Below, one piece after another: positions 36,960 through 48,687 of a stretch of DNA of 64,000 nucleotides. The stretch lies in assembly GCF_003011885.1 (NCBI RefSeq), contig NZ_PXXO01000010.1:41590-105589 (forward strand), given 5' to 3'. This DNA is from Cyanobium usitatum str. Tous. GTDB taxonomy: Bacteria > Cyanobacteriota > Cyanobacteriia > PCC-6307 > Cyanobiaceae. The translations under genes and the position numbers were made by a program. Within the stretch, counting starts at the first letter, position 1. Every line of letters starts with the position of its first letter. A model generated the notes under the pieces. That model worked only from the letters and a program-made list of their open reading frames with translations. It searched no databases and was not told the origin of the DNA.

Positions 36960-37528
36960 CCCTCGGCACCACCGTAGAAGTCGCCACCACCGCTATCGCC
37001 ACCGCCACTGCGGCGGCGGCGGGTGCGCCCAGCGTCGAAGCTGTCGCCACCAGCAGGATTGCCAGCGCCATAGCTCCGATCTTCCCAGCCACGGGCACCA
37101 GATCCCCGATCGCCACCACCCGCATAACCACCACCACCGCCTGCTCCACCACCACTGCCGCGGTTGTAGCCACCGCCGCCGCCGCCACCTGCGTAGCCGC
37201 CACCACCGCCTCCTCCGTAACCGCCACCACCGCCGCCATAACCACCACGGCGCGGGCCACCACCACCACCAGCGCCACCGCCACCGGTGCGGGGCTCCGC
37301 TTTGTTGATGCGCAGGGGACGACCCATCAGCTCAGCACCCTGCAATGCCTCAACGGCCTTTGCCTCCGCTGCTTCATCGCCCATCTCAACAAAAGCGAAA
37401 CCACGCTTGCGCCCGGTATCCCGTTCAAGGGGTAGGGAACAGCTAGACACCTCACCGAAGGGTGCAAACAATTCCGCCACGTCTTCCTGCTCAGCGCGGA
37501 AGGGAAGGTTGCCGACAAAAATACTCAC
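36956..37528 (-). CDS. rbp: Glycine-rich RRM RNA-binding protein
   Basis: From GTG 37528 the protein is 190 residues. An RRM runs from residues 1 to about 82 with RNP2 IFVGNL (3-8) and RNP1 KRGFAFVEM (41-49). A glycine-rich tail follows, mostly GGGY and GGGG tracts with some Arg-Gly pairs and an RRRR cluster. This is the cyanobacterial Rbp class, linked to cold response and mRNA handling in other species. An earlier GTG at 37588 would add 20 unconserved residues. The low-complexity tail makes it prone to copy-number change. Confidence 0.9.
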   Translation of the reverse strand: MSIFVGNLPFRAEQEDVAELFAPFGEVSSCSLPLERDTGRKRGFAFVEMGDEAAEAKAVEALQGAELMGRPLRINKAEPRTGGGGAGGGGGPRRGGYGGGGGGYGGGGGGGYAGGGGGGGYNRGSGGGAGGGGGYAGGGDRGSGARGWEDRSYGAGNPAGGDSFDAGRTRRRRSGGGDSGGGDFYGGAEG

Positions 37529-37618
37529 GAACTGAAGATCGGCCGCGGGACCGATGCATGTGGGCCAATGGGCCACTAACCGATCCACCCTAAGACGACT
37601 AACGAAAGCTGGCTGCTC

Positions 37619-39013
37619 TCAGGAGGCAAGTCGCATCCGAATTTGCTGCAACTGCTGCTCAACCTGGTCAAAGCCCGTGCCCCCCTCGCTGCGCCGGGCC
37701 GCCACCACCTGCTGGGGAGTAATGGCCTTATAAATGTCGGCTTCAAAGGCAGGGTGCAGCTGCTGCCAGCGCCCCAGGGGCAGGTCGCGCAGCAGGATTC
37801 CCTCAGCCAGGCAGCCCTTCACCAGGCCGCCCACCAACTGATAAGCCTCGCGGAAGGGCACCCCCTTAGCCACCAGGTAGTCGGCCACATCGGTGGCGTT
37901 AGAGAAATCCGCCGCCACTGCCGCCTCCAGGCGCTGGGGCCGAAACTCGAGCCCCTCTTCAAACAGAATCGCCATTGCCTCCAGGCAATCGAGGCAGGTG
38001 CGCACCCCGTCAAACAGGGCCTCCTTGTCTTCCTGGAAGTCCTTGTTGTACGCAAGGGGCAGGCCCTTGATCATGGTGAGCAAGCCCATCAGGTGGCCAA
38101 ACACCCGGCCGCTCTTACCCCGCACCAGCTCGGGCACATCAGGGTTCTTTTTCTGGGGCATCAAGCTGCTGCCAGTCGCACAGCGGTCGGTGAGGCCGAT
38201 AAAGCCAAACTCTTCGCTGGCCCAGAGAATCACCTCCTCACTGAGCCGGCTTAGGTGCACCAGCACCAAGCTGGCGGCAGCCATGAACTCAACCGCAAAG
38301 TCCCGATCACTGACCGCATCGAGACTATTGGCGTAGATGGTGTCAAAGCCCAACTCGGCGGCGGTCTGGCGCCGATCGATGGGCACCGGCGTGCCCGCCA
38401 GGGCCGCGGCCCCCAGGGGACAGATATTCACCCGGCCGCGCACATCTGCCAAGCGGGCCCGGTCCCGCTCAGCCATCTCGATGTAGGCCAGTAGGTGGTG
38501 GGCCAGACACACCGGCTGGGCCCGCTGCAGGTGGGTGTAGCCGGGGATTAAGACCGTGCTGTGCAGCTCAGCCTGAGCCAGCAGGGCCCGCTCGAAGCGC
38601 AGCAAGCCCCCATCAATGGCATCAATTTGGCCGCGTAGCCACAGGCGCAGGTCGGTGCCCACCTGGTCGTTGCGACTGCGGCCGGTGTGCAGTTTCTTGC
38701 CCAGGGGGCCGAGTAACTCAATCAGACGCCGCTCAACGGCGAAGTGCACATCTTCAGCCTCCAGGCCGGGGTTGAACTCGCCCCTGGCTGCCTCAGCTCT
38801 CACATTCTCCAGGCCCTCGATCAACTGGGCCGCCTCGCTCTCGCTGATCACAGCGCAACTGCCCAACATGCGGGCATGGGCGATGGAGCCGTCCAGGTCT
38901 TGCTGCAGCAGGGTGATATCAAAACCGATCGAAGCGTTGAAGCGCTCGATCGCCGGATGCAGGCCCTGCTCGAAACGCTGGCTCCAGGTAGACGCGGTGG
39001 AATCAACAGCCAT
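37619..39013 (-). CDS. argH: Argininosuccinate lyase
   Basis: The 464-residue protein has the superfamily signature [12 protein letters not shown], and the ArgH start [20 protein letters not shown]. It splits argininosuccinate to arginine and fumarate, the last step of arginine synthesis. It ends the minus-strand run that includes ftsY and nusB; a 32-base spacer separates it from the phosphatase gene before it. Confidence 0.96.
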   Translation of the reverse strand: MAVDSTASTWSQRFEQGLHPAIERFNASIGFDITLLQQDLDGSIAHARMLGSCAVISESEAAQLIEGLENVRAEAARGEFNPGLEAEDVHFAVERRLIELLGPLGKKLHTGRSRNDQVGTDLRLWLRGQIDAIDGGLLRFERALLAQAELHSTVLIPGYTHLQRAQPVCLAHHLLAYIEMAERDRARLADVRGRVNICPLGAAALAGTPVPIDRRQTAAELGFDTIYANSLDAVSDRDFAVEFMAAASLVLVHLSRLSEEVILWASEEFGFIGLTDRCATGSSLMPQKKNPDVPELVRGKSGRVFGHLMGLLTMIKGLPLAYNKDFQEDKEALFDGVRTCLDCLEAMAILFEEGLEFRPQRLEAAVAADFSNATDVADYLVAKGVPFREAYQLVGGLVKGCLAEGILLRDLPLGRWQQLHPAFEADIYKAITPQQVVAARRSEGGTGFDQVEQQLQQIRMRLAS

Positions 39014-39045
39014 TCGGGGCTCGGTGGGCGGCGCTAGGCAGGGAA

Positions 39046-40437
39046 TCAGCTTGGCAGGGAGGGCAGCATCAGCTCCTCCTTGACCTTCAGCACCACCATC
39101 GAAGCGTCATCGTCGAGCTGCCGGTCTGCCCCCACAAAGCGATCCAGCCGGGCAAACAGCTGGTCGAGAATCCCCTGAGCGCCGATGCCGGAGCGGCAGG
39201 CCGCCTGCAGCTGAAGCACCAACCGCTCCTCGTCGAAGCGCTCGCCGCTGAAGCCGGTGGCCTCAGTCACCCCATCTGTGTAATAGAGCAGCACATCGCC
39301 TGGCTCCAGCACGATCTGCTCAAGGCCGTAATCGGCTTCGCTCTGCAAACCAATCAGCAGACCTGGGGCATCAAGGCGCTCCACCTGGTTGCGCTGGCGC
39401 CGCCAGATCAACGGCGGATTGTGGGCCGCATTGGCGTAGCGCAGCAGGTGGGTGCGGGGGTCGTAATCGGAATAAAAGAGGGTCACAAACCGGTGCGACT
39501 GGGCCAGGTCTTCCTGGGCCAGCTGGTTGAGGTCGTGAAGGATGCGCTCGGGGGAGTGGCCGCTCAGCACCTCGGCCCGCAACATGCCGCGCAGCATGGT
39601 CATCAGCAGACTTGCCGGCACGCCCTTGCCCATCACATCGCCCATCACCAGCGCCCAGCGGGCCTGTTCGCGGCGGCGGCCCAGCAGCTGGGGCCGGGTG
39701 GGGATGAAGTCGTAATAGTCACCGCCCACCTGGAAGGCGGGGCGGCAGCGGGCGGCCAGCTCAACGCCATCGATCACCGGACAGTGGTCCGGCAGCAGCT
39801 GGGCCTGGATTTCAGCACCGATGCTGAGCTGGCGATCGAGCCGCTCGTGGCGCCGCATGGTCTGGAGCAGGGCCTCGTTTTCCAGAGCCACGGCGGCAAG
39901 GTCGGCCACCAGCTGCAGGTGGCGGCGATGCACCTCGCTCCAGGCAAAGCCCTGCCGATTGCTGAAGATGTAGAGGCGGCCTCGCTGGAGGCTGCGGGAA
40001 ACCACCGATGTGGCAACCACCTGGGCTTCGCCCAGCAACCGGCCCACCCGCTGATCAAGCAAGGCCGCCACAGCCGCATCACCGCTGAGAGCTGCCAAAT
40101 CCCCATCCACCAACGCCGCCAGCTGGCGCACCAGCTCGGCGCAGGGCTCGGCAGGCGTGGCCTGCAGATACTCGCGCCAGAGGCGGCCATCCTCGTGGAA
40201 TACCACCAGCACTGCCCCCTCGGCTTCCACCAGCCGGGCCGCCACCAGCGGCACCAGCTCCAGAAAGCGACCCAAATTAGTGAAACTGCGCAGGGCAAAA
40301 GCCAGGGAAGCCAACAGCTCCTGGTTGCGCCGCTGCTCCCGGCTGAGGCTGTCGAGCAGTTGACGCAACGAGGCTGCAGCCGACAACAGGGCCGGACCCT
40401 GGGGAGAAACCGGATGGGGGGGCGGCTTGTTGCTCAC
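39046..40437 (-). CDS. GAF-PP2C (RsbU/SpoIIE-type) phosphatase
   Basis: The 463-residue protein has an N-terminal helical and GAF-like sensor region (residues about 20-195, [19 protein letters not shown] ... GRLYIFSN) and a C-terminal PP2C/SpoIIE domain with the metal-binding [10 protein letters not shown] and [15 protein letters not shown] motifs and [11 protein letters not shown] at the end. Such enzymes dephosphorylate anti-sigma-factor antagonists in partner-switching. No STAS or anti-sigma gene is adjacent. Its target is unknown. Confidence 0.9.
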   Translation of the reverse strand: MSNKPPPHPVSPQGPALLSAAASLRQLLDSLSREQRRNQELLASLAFALRSFTNLGRFLELVPLVAARLVEAEGAVLVVFHEDGRLWREYLQATPAEPCAELVRQLAALVDGDLAALSGDAAVAALLDQRVGRLLGEAQVVATSVVSRSLQRGRLYIFSNRQGFAWSEVHRRHLQLVADLAAVALENEALLQTMRRHERLDRQLSIGAEIQAQLLPDHCPVIDGVELAARCRPAFQVGGDYYDFIPTRPQLLGRRREQARWALVMGDVMGKGVPASLLMTMLRGMLRAEVLSGHSPERILHDLNQLAQEDLAQSHRFVTLFYSDYDPRTHLLRYANAAHNPPLIWRRQRNQVERLDAPGLLIGLQSEADYGLEQIVLEPGDVLLYYTDGVTEATGFSGERFDEERLVLQLQAACRSGIGAQGILDQLFARLDRFVGADRQLDDDASMVVLKVKEELMLPSLPS

Positions 40438-40521
40438 CGATTGGGCACGGTGCGGCCGCAGCGGTTTCGCAAGATAGCGGCGACGCGGGCAAGTGCCCTA
40501 CCTGCCTGGGCAAGCAGGACC

Positions 40522-42003
40522 TCAGCGAGCCAGCAAGGCCTCAACAAACTCAAAGCTGTTAAAGGGGCGCAGGTCGCGAATACCCTCACCAGCGCCAATG
40601 AAACGGATTGGCAGCCCGGCTTCAGAGGCGACGGCCAGGGCCACACCACCACGGGCGCTGCCATCGAGCTTGGTGAGAACCACGCCGGTTAGTCCGGCGG
40701 CCTTGGCAAAAGCCATGGCCTGACGCAGGCCGTTCTGACCCTGGCTGGCATCCAGCACCAAAAGCGACTCCACCACCGCCTCTGGCGCCAGCTTGTCGAC
40801 AATCCTGCGCACCTTGCTGAGCTCCTCCATCAAGTTGTGCTTGGTCTGCAGGCGGCCAGCCGTATCCACCAGCACCAGCTCAGTGCCCTTGGCCTGGGCA
40901 GCACCGATGGCGTCGTAGACGACTGCCGCTGGATCGGCATTGGCGCTGGGATTGGAGATCACCGGCACCTTGCTGCGCTCACCCCACACCTGCACCTGCT
41001 GCACCGCCGCGGCCCGGAAAGTATCAGCAGCAGCGATCAAGCAGCTGTAGCCGCTGCGCACCGCCAAGTTGGCCAGCTTGCCGAGCGTGGTCGTCTTGCC
41101 CACGCCGTTTACCCCCACCAACAACCATACGTTGAGCTGCTCGCGGCGGGGGGCTAGCAGGGGCTGGCCACTGGCCTCGATCGGTTGGTCGAGGATGGCG
41201 CGCAGCTGCTCCTTAAGGAAGCGCAGGCCCTCGGCGGGATCCACCACCTCCTGATTGAGCCGCTGGCGCAGGGCGCCAAGGGCCCGGTCGGTGGCCTCCA
41301 CCCCAACGTCTGCCCGCAGCAGGGTGGTTTCCAGACCATCAACCACCTCGGGCGTAAGCGGGTCATCACCCAGGTTGTCGAGCAGCTGGGTGACCAAGCC
41401 CTGGCGGGTCTTCTCGAGGCCCTGGCGCAAACGAGTGAGCCAGTCGATCTCCTCAAGCGAAACCTGATCAACCCGCTTGCCCTGGGCGGCGAGTACCTCA
41501 GCCGACCAGGTGAAGGTGGCGTCGAAAGCGCCCAAGCTGGGCTCAGCTAGTTCGGGCGCTGCAGGCGCTTCAAGGGCGGGAGCCTCTGGCGCCGTGATCG
41601 CCTGTTGGCGTTCGGCCCGCTGGGCCGCTGCCTGCTCCAGCAGGGAAAGGGGCGCGGCCACTGGAGTAGCCGGTTGGGCAACCTGCTGAGGATCCTGCTC
41701 AAGACCCTGTTCGCTCTGCTGGGTATTAATCAGTACAGGCTGTACAGAATCTGGAAGAGGGAGCTCAGGGGCAGATTCGGGCTCAAGCTGCCGCCGCTTT
41801 TGCTCCTCCTGCTGAGCCTTGAGGCGGGCGTAGGCCTGGCGAGCCCATTCCAGCGCCTCAGCGTTGGGATCGGAGGAAACCTCAACAGGCTGTTCTTGAG
41901 CCTGTTCTGGACCCTGACCCGAAACCTGCTCAGAAGCTGGCGGCGGGGTTGCTGATGGTTCAGCTGGGGATGGGCCGGTGCGATTAAACCAGTCGTAAAC
42001 CAT
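40522..42003 (-). CDS. ftsY: Signal recognition particle receptor FtsY
   Basis: The 493-residue protein has a long acidic, Gln/Pro-rich N-terminal A domain (residues 1-about 165), then the NG domain with P-loop GVNGVGKTTTLGKLA, DTAGRLQTK and TKLDGSARGG. FtsY brings ribosome-SRP complexes to the membrane. The A domain is low in complexity and likely disordered. It lies between nusB and the phosphatase gene on the minus strand. Confidence 0.96.
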   Translation of the reverse strand: MVYDWFNRTGPSPAEPSATPPPASEQVSGQGPEQAQEQPVEVSSDPNAEALEWARQAYARLKAQQEEQKRRQLEPESAPELPLPDSVQPVLINTQQSEQGLEQDPQQVAQPATPVAAPLSLLEQAAAQRAERQQAITAPEAPALEAPAAPELAEPSLGAFDATFTWSAEVLAAQGKRVDQVSLEEIDWLTRLRQGLEKTRQGLVTQLLDNLGDDPLTPEVVDGLETTLLRADVGVEATDRALGALRQRLNQEVVDPAEGLRFLKEQLRAILDQPIEASGQPLLAPRREQLNVWLLVGVNGVGKTTTLGKLANLAVRSGYSCLIAAADTFRAAAVQQVQVWGERSKVPVISNPSANADPAAVVYDAIGAAQAKGTELVLVDTAGRLQTKHNLMEELSKVRRIVDKLAPEAVVESLLVLDASQGQNGLRQAMAFAKAAGLTGVVLTKLDGSARGGVALAVASEAGLPIRFIGAGEGIRDLRPFNSFEFVEALLAR

Positions 42004-42010
42004 GGCTTGC

Positions 42011-42649
42011 TCAGGCCTCCGCCGCGGAACGAGCTGCCGTAAAGCGCCGCAGCACCCCGTTGATCATGCGGCGGCCCTGCTCATCGCTATAGCGATTGGC
42101 TAACTCCACAGCTTCATTACAGGCCACGGCAGGTGGGGTGCGGAAGCTCTCGAGGTCTACGGCTGCCAGCCGCAGGATGTCCCGATCGATGCGGGGCAGG
42201 CGAGTAAGACGCCATCCCTCCATCACCCGATCCAGCCGCTCATCGATCGCCTGACGGTCGCGCAGCACGGCCTCGACCCGGGCGATGGCACCTAGGCGCA
42301 CCTCTTCTTGGTCGGCCAGCATAAGCAGCCGGGGCAACTCCAGGCTTGCAGAAAGGCGGTTAAGGGCCTGTTCAGCCGCGACCAGGCCGGCGTTGAGGTG
42401 CTGGCGCACCCGGGGCAACTGCTGCTCACCCTGCTCCTGCAACTCGCTATCAAGCAGTTGCTGCTGGGCGGCCTGCAAGTCTTCGGCGGAGCGATCCAAC
42501 GACTCACGCACGTCCTGGCTGAGGGTGGCGAGCACCTGCTGCAACAGGCCCTCCATGCCAGTTGGTAAGGCCGGGGCAGACGAGCCGCGATCACTGGTCT
42601 GACCAAGCATCAGCAGGGCCAGTTCACGGGAGAGGGTGCGGCTCTGCAT
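42011..42649 (-). CDS. nusB: Transcription antitermination protein NusB
   Basis: The 212-residue protein ends in the NusB fold (MEGWRLTRLPRIDRDILRLA, ACNEAVELANRYSDEQGRRMINGVL). It has about 60 residues more than the usual 140, mostly a helical, glutamine-rich insertion near residues 45-90. NusB acts with NusE in rRNA antitermination. It lies seven bases upstream of ftsY and 15 bases after the DUF502 gene. Confidence 0.9.
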   Translation of the reverse strand: MQSRTLSRELALLMLGQTSDRGSSAPALPTGMEGLLQQVLATLSQDVRESLDRSAEDLQAAQQQLLDSELQEQGEQQLPRVRQHLNAGLVAAEQALNRLSASLELPRLLMLADQEEVRLGAIARVEAVLRDRQAIDERLDRVMEGWRLTRLPRIDRDILRLAAVDLESFRTPPAVACNEAVELANRYSDEQGRRMINGVLRRFTAARSAAEA

Positions 42650-42664
42650 CAGGTGGGTTCTGCC

Positions 42665-43420
42665 TCAGGAAAGTTGGGGGGTGCGTAGCTGGGCCAGCAG
42701 GCTGGAAAAGCTGCGATTCGGGGTGGAGCGCTCGTCGGGGTTGACGATGCCGGCGGAAATGATTGTGCGGAAAGCATCCTCCACCGAGATCTCGAGATCC
42801 TTAACAGAACCCTCTGGCACAACGGTGTACCAGCCGGTGGTTGGATTCGGCGCAGTGGGAATGAACACACTCAGCATGGGCTCTGTGAAGCCTGCCTGCA
42901 GGGCAGAGCCGATCGCGCCAGTCACAAAGCCCAGGGCGTAGAGACCCTCGCGGGGATACTCCACCAGCACGACCCGACGAAACTTGCTGGAGTTGCCCTG
43001 GAGGAAGGTTTCCAGCAATTGCTTGAGGGTTTTGTAAACCGAGCCAGCTAGGGGGATGCGCAGCAGAGTCCCTTCGCCAAACTCAAGCAGCCAGCGACCA
43101 ACAATGTTGCGGGCCATCAGGCCGATCAACAGGATGCCGAGCAGGGGCACCAGTAGACCAACGCCCAGGTTGATCAGCTCCTGCAACACCGGATTGAGGG
43201 TATTGAAGGGATTGAACTGCTTAGGGATAGAAGTGAGAAACGCCAGCACGAAACGGCTGACCGTGGTGCCCAACCAGATCGTGGTTGCCAGTGGAATCAC
43301 CACCAGCAAACCAGCGATCAAATCGTTCTTGAGATCGGATTGAAGCCGATCCCCTAGGGGCTGATCCGATCTGGGGCTGGATTGAACCAAGTGACAATCC
43401 GGAGATCCGGCCTGCAGCAA
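42665..43420 (-). CDS. DUF502 membrane protein
   Basis: The 251-residue protein has two membrane helices (about residues 34-58 and 88-104) and a C-terminal soluble domain with YPREGLYALGFVTGAIG and VFIPTAPNPTTGWYTVVP, matching the DUF502 family found across bacteria and plants (COV in plants). Function in bacteria is not settled. The start (TTG 43420, or TTG 43390) is uncertain. It is the second gene of the run from 44097 to 37619. Confidence 0.85.
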   Translation of the reverse strand: MLQAGSPDCHLVQSSPRSDQPLGDRLQSDLKNDLIAGLLVVIPLATTIWLGTTVSRFVLAFLTSIPKQFNPFNTLNPVLQELINLGVGLLVPLLGILLIGLMARNIVGRWLLEFGEGTLLRIPLAGSVYKTLKQLLETFLQGNSSKFRRVVLVEYPREGLYALGFVTGAIGSALQAGFTEPMLSVFIPTAPNPTTGWYTVVPEGSVKDLEISVEDAFRTIISAGIVNPDERSTPNRSFSSLLAQLRTPQLS

Positions 43421-43446
43421 TCTGCTTTCAACTTAGCCAGCCGGCC

Positions 43447-44097
43447 TCACAGCAGGGCCACTAAGGCCAAAAGCACGAAGCCGATAGCCAGTACCACTGC
43501 TGTGCCGGTGCCGCCGTAGCGACGCTGGTTGACCGTGAGATCGCGAGCGCGCTGTTGCTGCTGAAGCTGATCTTCAGCCTGCTGCAACTGGCGCTGCATG
43601 AAACTCTTAGCAGCCGCCTGCTGCTGCTCCGGAGTGGCATCAGCGGGGATCTGACCAGCCTGGGCCGCCTGGGCAATCAATTGGTCGATGACCTGGGGAT
43701 TGTCCATTTGGGCGCGGGCCATAGCCAGTTGACCCTTGCGCGCAGCCAGCTGCTGATCTGCCTGTTCGGAGAGGCTGCGGTCGCCGCTGATTGAAACCGG
43801 CACCGCCACAACCAAGGCAAGGGCCAGCAGGATGCTCACTACAGCCACAAGCCAGCGCAGCGGGGTGCGGCCAGCGGCGGGATGGTCGAGGCGACTGCCG
43901 AATAGCATCAGAAGCAAACCGACTAAAGCCATCGGCGACTGGCTAACCAGTCGATCCATCAGCAGCTGGCGATATCCCTCTTCAGCCCAGTTCCAAGAGC
44001 CCAGGAGCACCAGCAACTGCAGGGCAAGCAACACGACCAAGGTGAGGCCGAGCCAACGCAACAGGTGGCCCAGGCGGCCGAAGGAAGCAGTGCTCAC
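43447..44097 (-). CDS. HpsJ-like membrane protein
   Basis: The 216-residue protein starts at GTG 44097 and has three or four membrane segments (LGLTLVVLLALQLLVLLG; ALVGLLLMLFG; WLVAVVSILLALALVVAV; AVVLAIGFVLLALVALL) around a helical domain rich in glutamine (QQLAARKGQLAMARAQMD; FMQRQLQQAEDQLQQQ). It resembles HpsJ, a protein tied to polysaccharide secretion in filamentous cyanobacteria; this naming is from memory of picocyanobacterial annotations and is unproven. It is divergent from queG, 47 bases away. Confidence 0.65.
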   Translation of the reverse strand: MSTASFGRLGHLLRWLGLTLVVLLALQLLVLLGSWNWAEEGYRQLLMDRLVSQSPMALVGLLLMLFGSRLDHPAAGRTPLRWLVAVVSILLALALVVAVPVSISGDRSLSEQADQQLAARKGQLAMARAQMDNPQVIDQLIAQAAQAGQIPADATPEQQQAAAKSFMQRQLQQAEDQLQQQQRARDLTVNQRRYGGTGTAVVLAIGFVLLALVALL

Positions 44098-44144
44098 AGA
44101 AGGGTCTCGCGGCAGATTTAGACAACGGCGCAACTGTACGGGCG

Positions 44145-45092
44145 ATGACGCTGCACGCCCACCACGACCTTGCACTCCGTCTAAAACAGCAAGCCCAGCA
44201 GCTTGGGTTTGACCCGGTGGGCCTCGCCGCCGTACCAGCCGGAGAGCGCCTAGAGCTGCGCACGGCGGCCCTGGAGCGCTGGCTTGCAGCGGGCTATCAA
44301 GCCGACATGGCCTGGATGGCCGACCCGCGCCGGCGCGCGGTGGAGCAGCTACTGCCCGGGGTGCGCAGCCTACTGGCGGTGGGCCTCAACTACTACGTGG
44401 AGGCCGATCGGGCACCGGGGGCGCTCAAGGTGGCCCGCTACGGCTGGGGGCGGGACTACCACCGGGTGATCGATGGCCGCCTGCGCCAGCTGGGTCGCTG
44501 GTTGGAGCAGCAGGTGCCTGGGGTGGGTTGGCGGGCCTGCGTCGACAGTGCACCGCTGATGGATAAGGCCTGGGCCGAGCAGGCCGGCCTGGGCTGGATT
44601 GGCAAAAACGGCAATCTGATCAATCGCGAGCGTGGCTCCTGGCTACTGCTGGGCCACCTGCTCACCACCTTGGAGCTGCCTGCCGATGCTGCCGCCACAA
44701 CCCTTTGCGGCAGCTGCAGCCGCTGCCTGCCGGCCTGTCCCACCGGCGCCATCACCGAGCCCTTCGTGGTGGACAGCCGCCGCTGCCTGGCCTTTCACAC
44801 CATCGAAAACCGCGATCCCGAACTGCCGCAAGCGATCACCAGCAAATTGGAGGGCTGGGTCGCCGGCTGCGACATCTGCCAGGACGTGTGTCCCTGGAAT
44901 CAACAGCCGCTGCAAAGCAGTGAAGACGCGGATCTACAACCCCGGCCCTGGCTGCTGAACCTGCAGGCCGAGGAAGCCCTGGGGTGGAGCGACGCCGACT
45001 GGGATACCAAGCTGCGAGCCTCGGCCCTGCGCCGACTCAAACCCTGGATGTGGCGGCGCAACCTGCGGGCCAGCCGGAGCGGCACTGCCTAG
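44145..45092 (+). CDS. queG: Epoxyqueuosine reductase QueG
   Basis: The 315-residue protein has a cobalamin-binding N-terminal part (DPVGLAAVPAG, YYVEADRA), the substrate-site stretch RACVDSAPLMDKAWAEQAGLG, and two 4Fe-4S cluster motifs (CGSCSRCLPACPTGAI and CDICQDVCPWN). It reduces epoxyqueuosine to queuosine in tRNA. The usual C-terminal HEAT repeat domain of longer QueG forms is absent. No other queuosine gene is nearby. The B12 cofactor links it loosely to cbiD in the same window. Confidence 0.93.
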   Translation: MTLHAHHDLALRLKQQAQQLGFDPVGLAAVPAGERLELRTAALERWLAAGYQADMAWMADPRRRAVEQLLPGVRSLLAVGLNYYVEADRAPGALKVARYGWGRDYHRVIDGRLRQLGRWLEQQVPGVGWRACVDSAPLMDKAWAEQAGLGWIGKNGNLINRERGSWLLLGHLLTTLELPADAAATTLCGSCSRCLPACPTGAITEPFVVDSRRCLAFHTIENRDPELPQAITSKLEGWVAGCDICQDVCPWNQQPLQSSEDADLQPRPWLLNLQAEEALGWSDADWDTKLRASALRRLKPWMWRRNLRASRSGTA

Positions 45093-45116
45093 GCTGGCCA
45101 AACCCGTCTCCCCGTA

Positions 45117-46025
45117 ATGGCTCCGCGCTGGTCGCGCCCTGATTTCAGAACTGCCCTGCTGCCCGCTGCCCTCGGGCTGCTGCTGACAGCGGGGCTGCCC
45201 GCCCGGGCGTTGGTGCCCTACGTGTACGTGCCCCAACGTCAGGAACTCGAAGCTGCCGGTCTGGGCATCGCCCAGGCGGCGGCCCGGCTGCTGCGACTTG
45301 GTCAAGCCAGGGACGCCGCCAGGCTGGCTGCCCTGACGGTGCAGCTGCTACCAGAAGATCCCCGCGGCTGGGTGTTGCTGGCTGAGGCCCAGCTGCGCAG
45401 CAACCAGCTGGAACAGGCCGGTATATCACTGGCCAAGGCCAAGAAACTCGATCCAAGCAACCCTGGGATCTGGTTTGCCGAGGGTTCCCTAGCCCTACGG
45501 GCCGGCAAACCCAATGAGGCCATCGGCCTGTTGGAACAGGGCCTGAAACTGGACAAGCGCAACGCCGGCGCCTATTTCGACCTGGGCAACGCCCACATCC
45601 TGCTAGGCCAGAGCGGCCAAGCCTTGGCTGCCTTTGAGCGGGCCTCTTCCCTGCGCAAAGGCTTCTGGGAAGCCCTCAACAACCAGGGGCTGGTGTTGTT
45701 CGAGCAGGGCAATAAAAAGGCGGCCATCAGCCGCTGGCGCGAGGTGTTGAAGATCAAGCCAGATGCGGCTGAACCAACCCTGGCCCTGGCCGCCAGTCTG
45801 TTTGCCAATGGTCCGGAAAATCGCAGCGAAGCTGTCGAATTGGTTGGCAAGGCCCTCGACACCGAACCCAACTACGTGCTCGACAGCCACCAGAAGGACC
45901 AGCTCTGGGGACCGAAGCTGCGCAGCACCACCGCCGAACTCTTCAAGCTGGCCGAACTCAAACCCGTGGTGGATCGGGCCCTTGCCAATGCCAGCCCGGA
46001 GGGCGAAAGCAGCGACGAGGAGTAG
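45117..46025 (+). CDS. Exported TPR protein
   Basis: The 302-residue protein has a signal peptide (LLPAALGLLLTAGLPARA) and about five tetratricopeptide repeats from residue 55 to 215 (LGQARDAARLAALTVQLLPEDPRG, NQLEQAGISLAKAKKLDPSNPG). A C-terminal segment without repeats ends in an acidic SSDEE. It is likely periplasmic or lumenal and acts as a scaffold; partner unknown. It precedes the GyrA/ParC-like gene by 65 bases. Confidence 0.85.
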   Translation: MAPRWSRPDFRTALLPAALGLLLTAGLPARALVPYVYVPQRQELEAAGLGIAQAAARLLRLGQARDAARLAALTVQLLPEDPRGWVLLAEAQLRSNQLEQAGISLAKAKKLDPSNPGIWFAEGSLALRAGKPNEAIGLLEQGLKLDKRNAGAYFDLGNAHILLGQSGQALAAFERASSLRKGFWEALNNQGLVLFEQGNKKAAISRWREVLKIKPDAAEPTLALAASLFANGPENRSEAVELVGKALDTEPNYVLDSHQKDQLWGPKLRSTTAELFKLAELKPVVDRALANASPEGESSDEE

Positions 46026-46090
46026 TTGGGGAGCCCTGGACATCATCTGTAGGCTGAGCCCCAGCTTGCTGCCCCAGACCCCAACACCGG

Positions 46091-48610
<2,520 letters not shown>

Positions 48611-48619
<9 letters not shown>

Positions 48620-48670
48620 CTGCCAATCAATTAACTGACTATCAACTAACTGCCTATCAATTAACTGCCA
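48611..48670. repeat. Four-copy 15-base tandem repeat at the topoisomerase stop
   Basis: Units are ATCAACTAACTGCCA, ATCAATTAACTGACT, ATCAACTAACTGCCT and ATCAATTAACTGCCA. The first unit contains the last codons (Ile-Asn) and the TAA stop of the gene at 46091; each later unit repeats Ile-Asn-stop in the same frame. Confidence 0.92.
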
Positions 48671-48687
48671 GGGCAACCAAGCAGCCC

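Noticed and set aside
36485..37435. 316-residue plus-strand frame rich in Thr and Ala
   Set aside because: It crosses dusA and is opposite the glycine-rich RRM gene; the Thr/Ala run is the complement of Gly codons.
39421..40692. 423-residue plus-strand frame
   Set aside because: It lies opposite the PP2C phosphatase and ftsY genes, whose motifs are clear; the frame has no recognisable fold.
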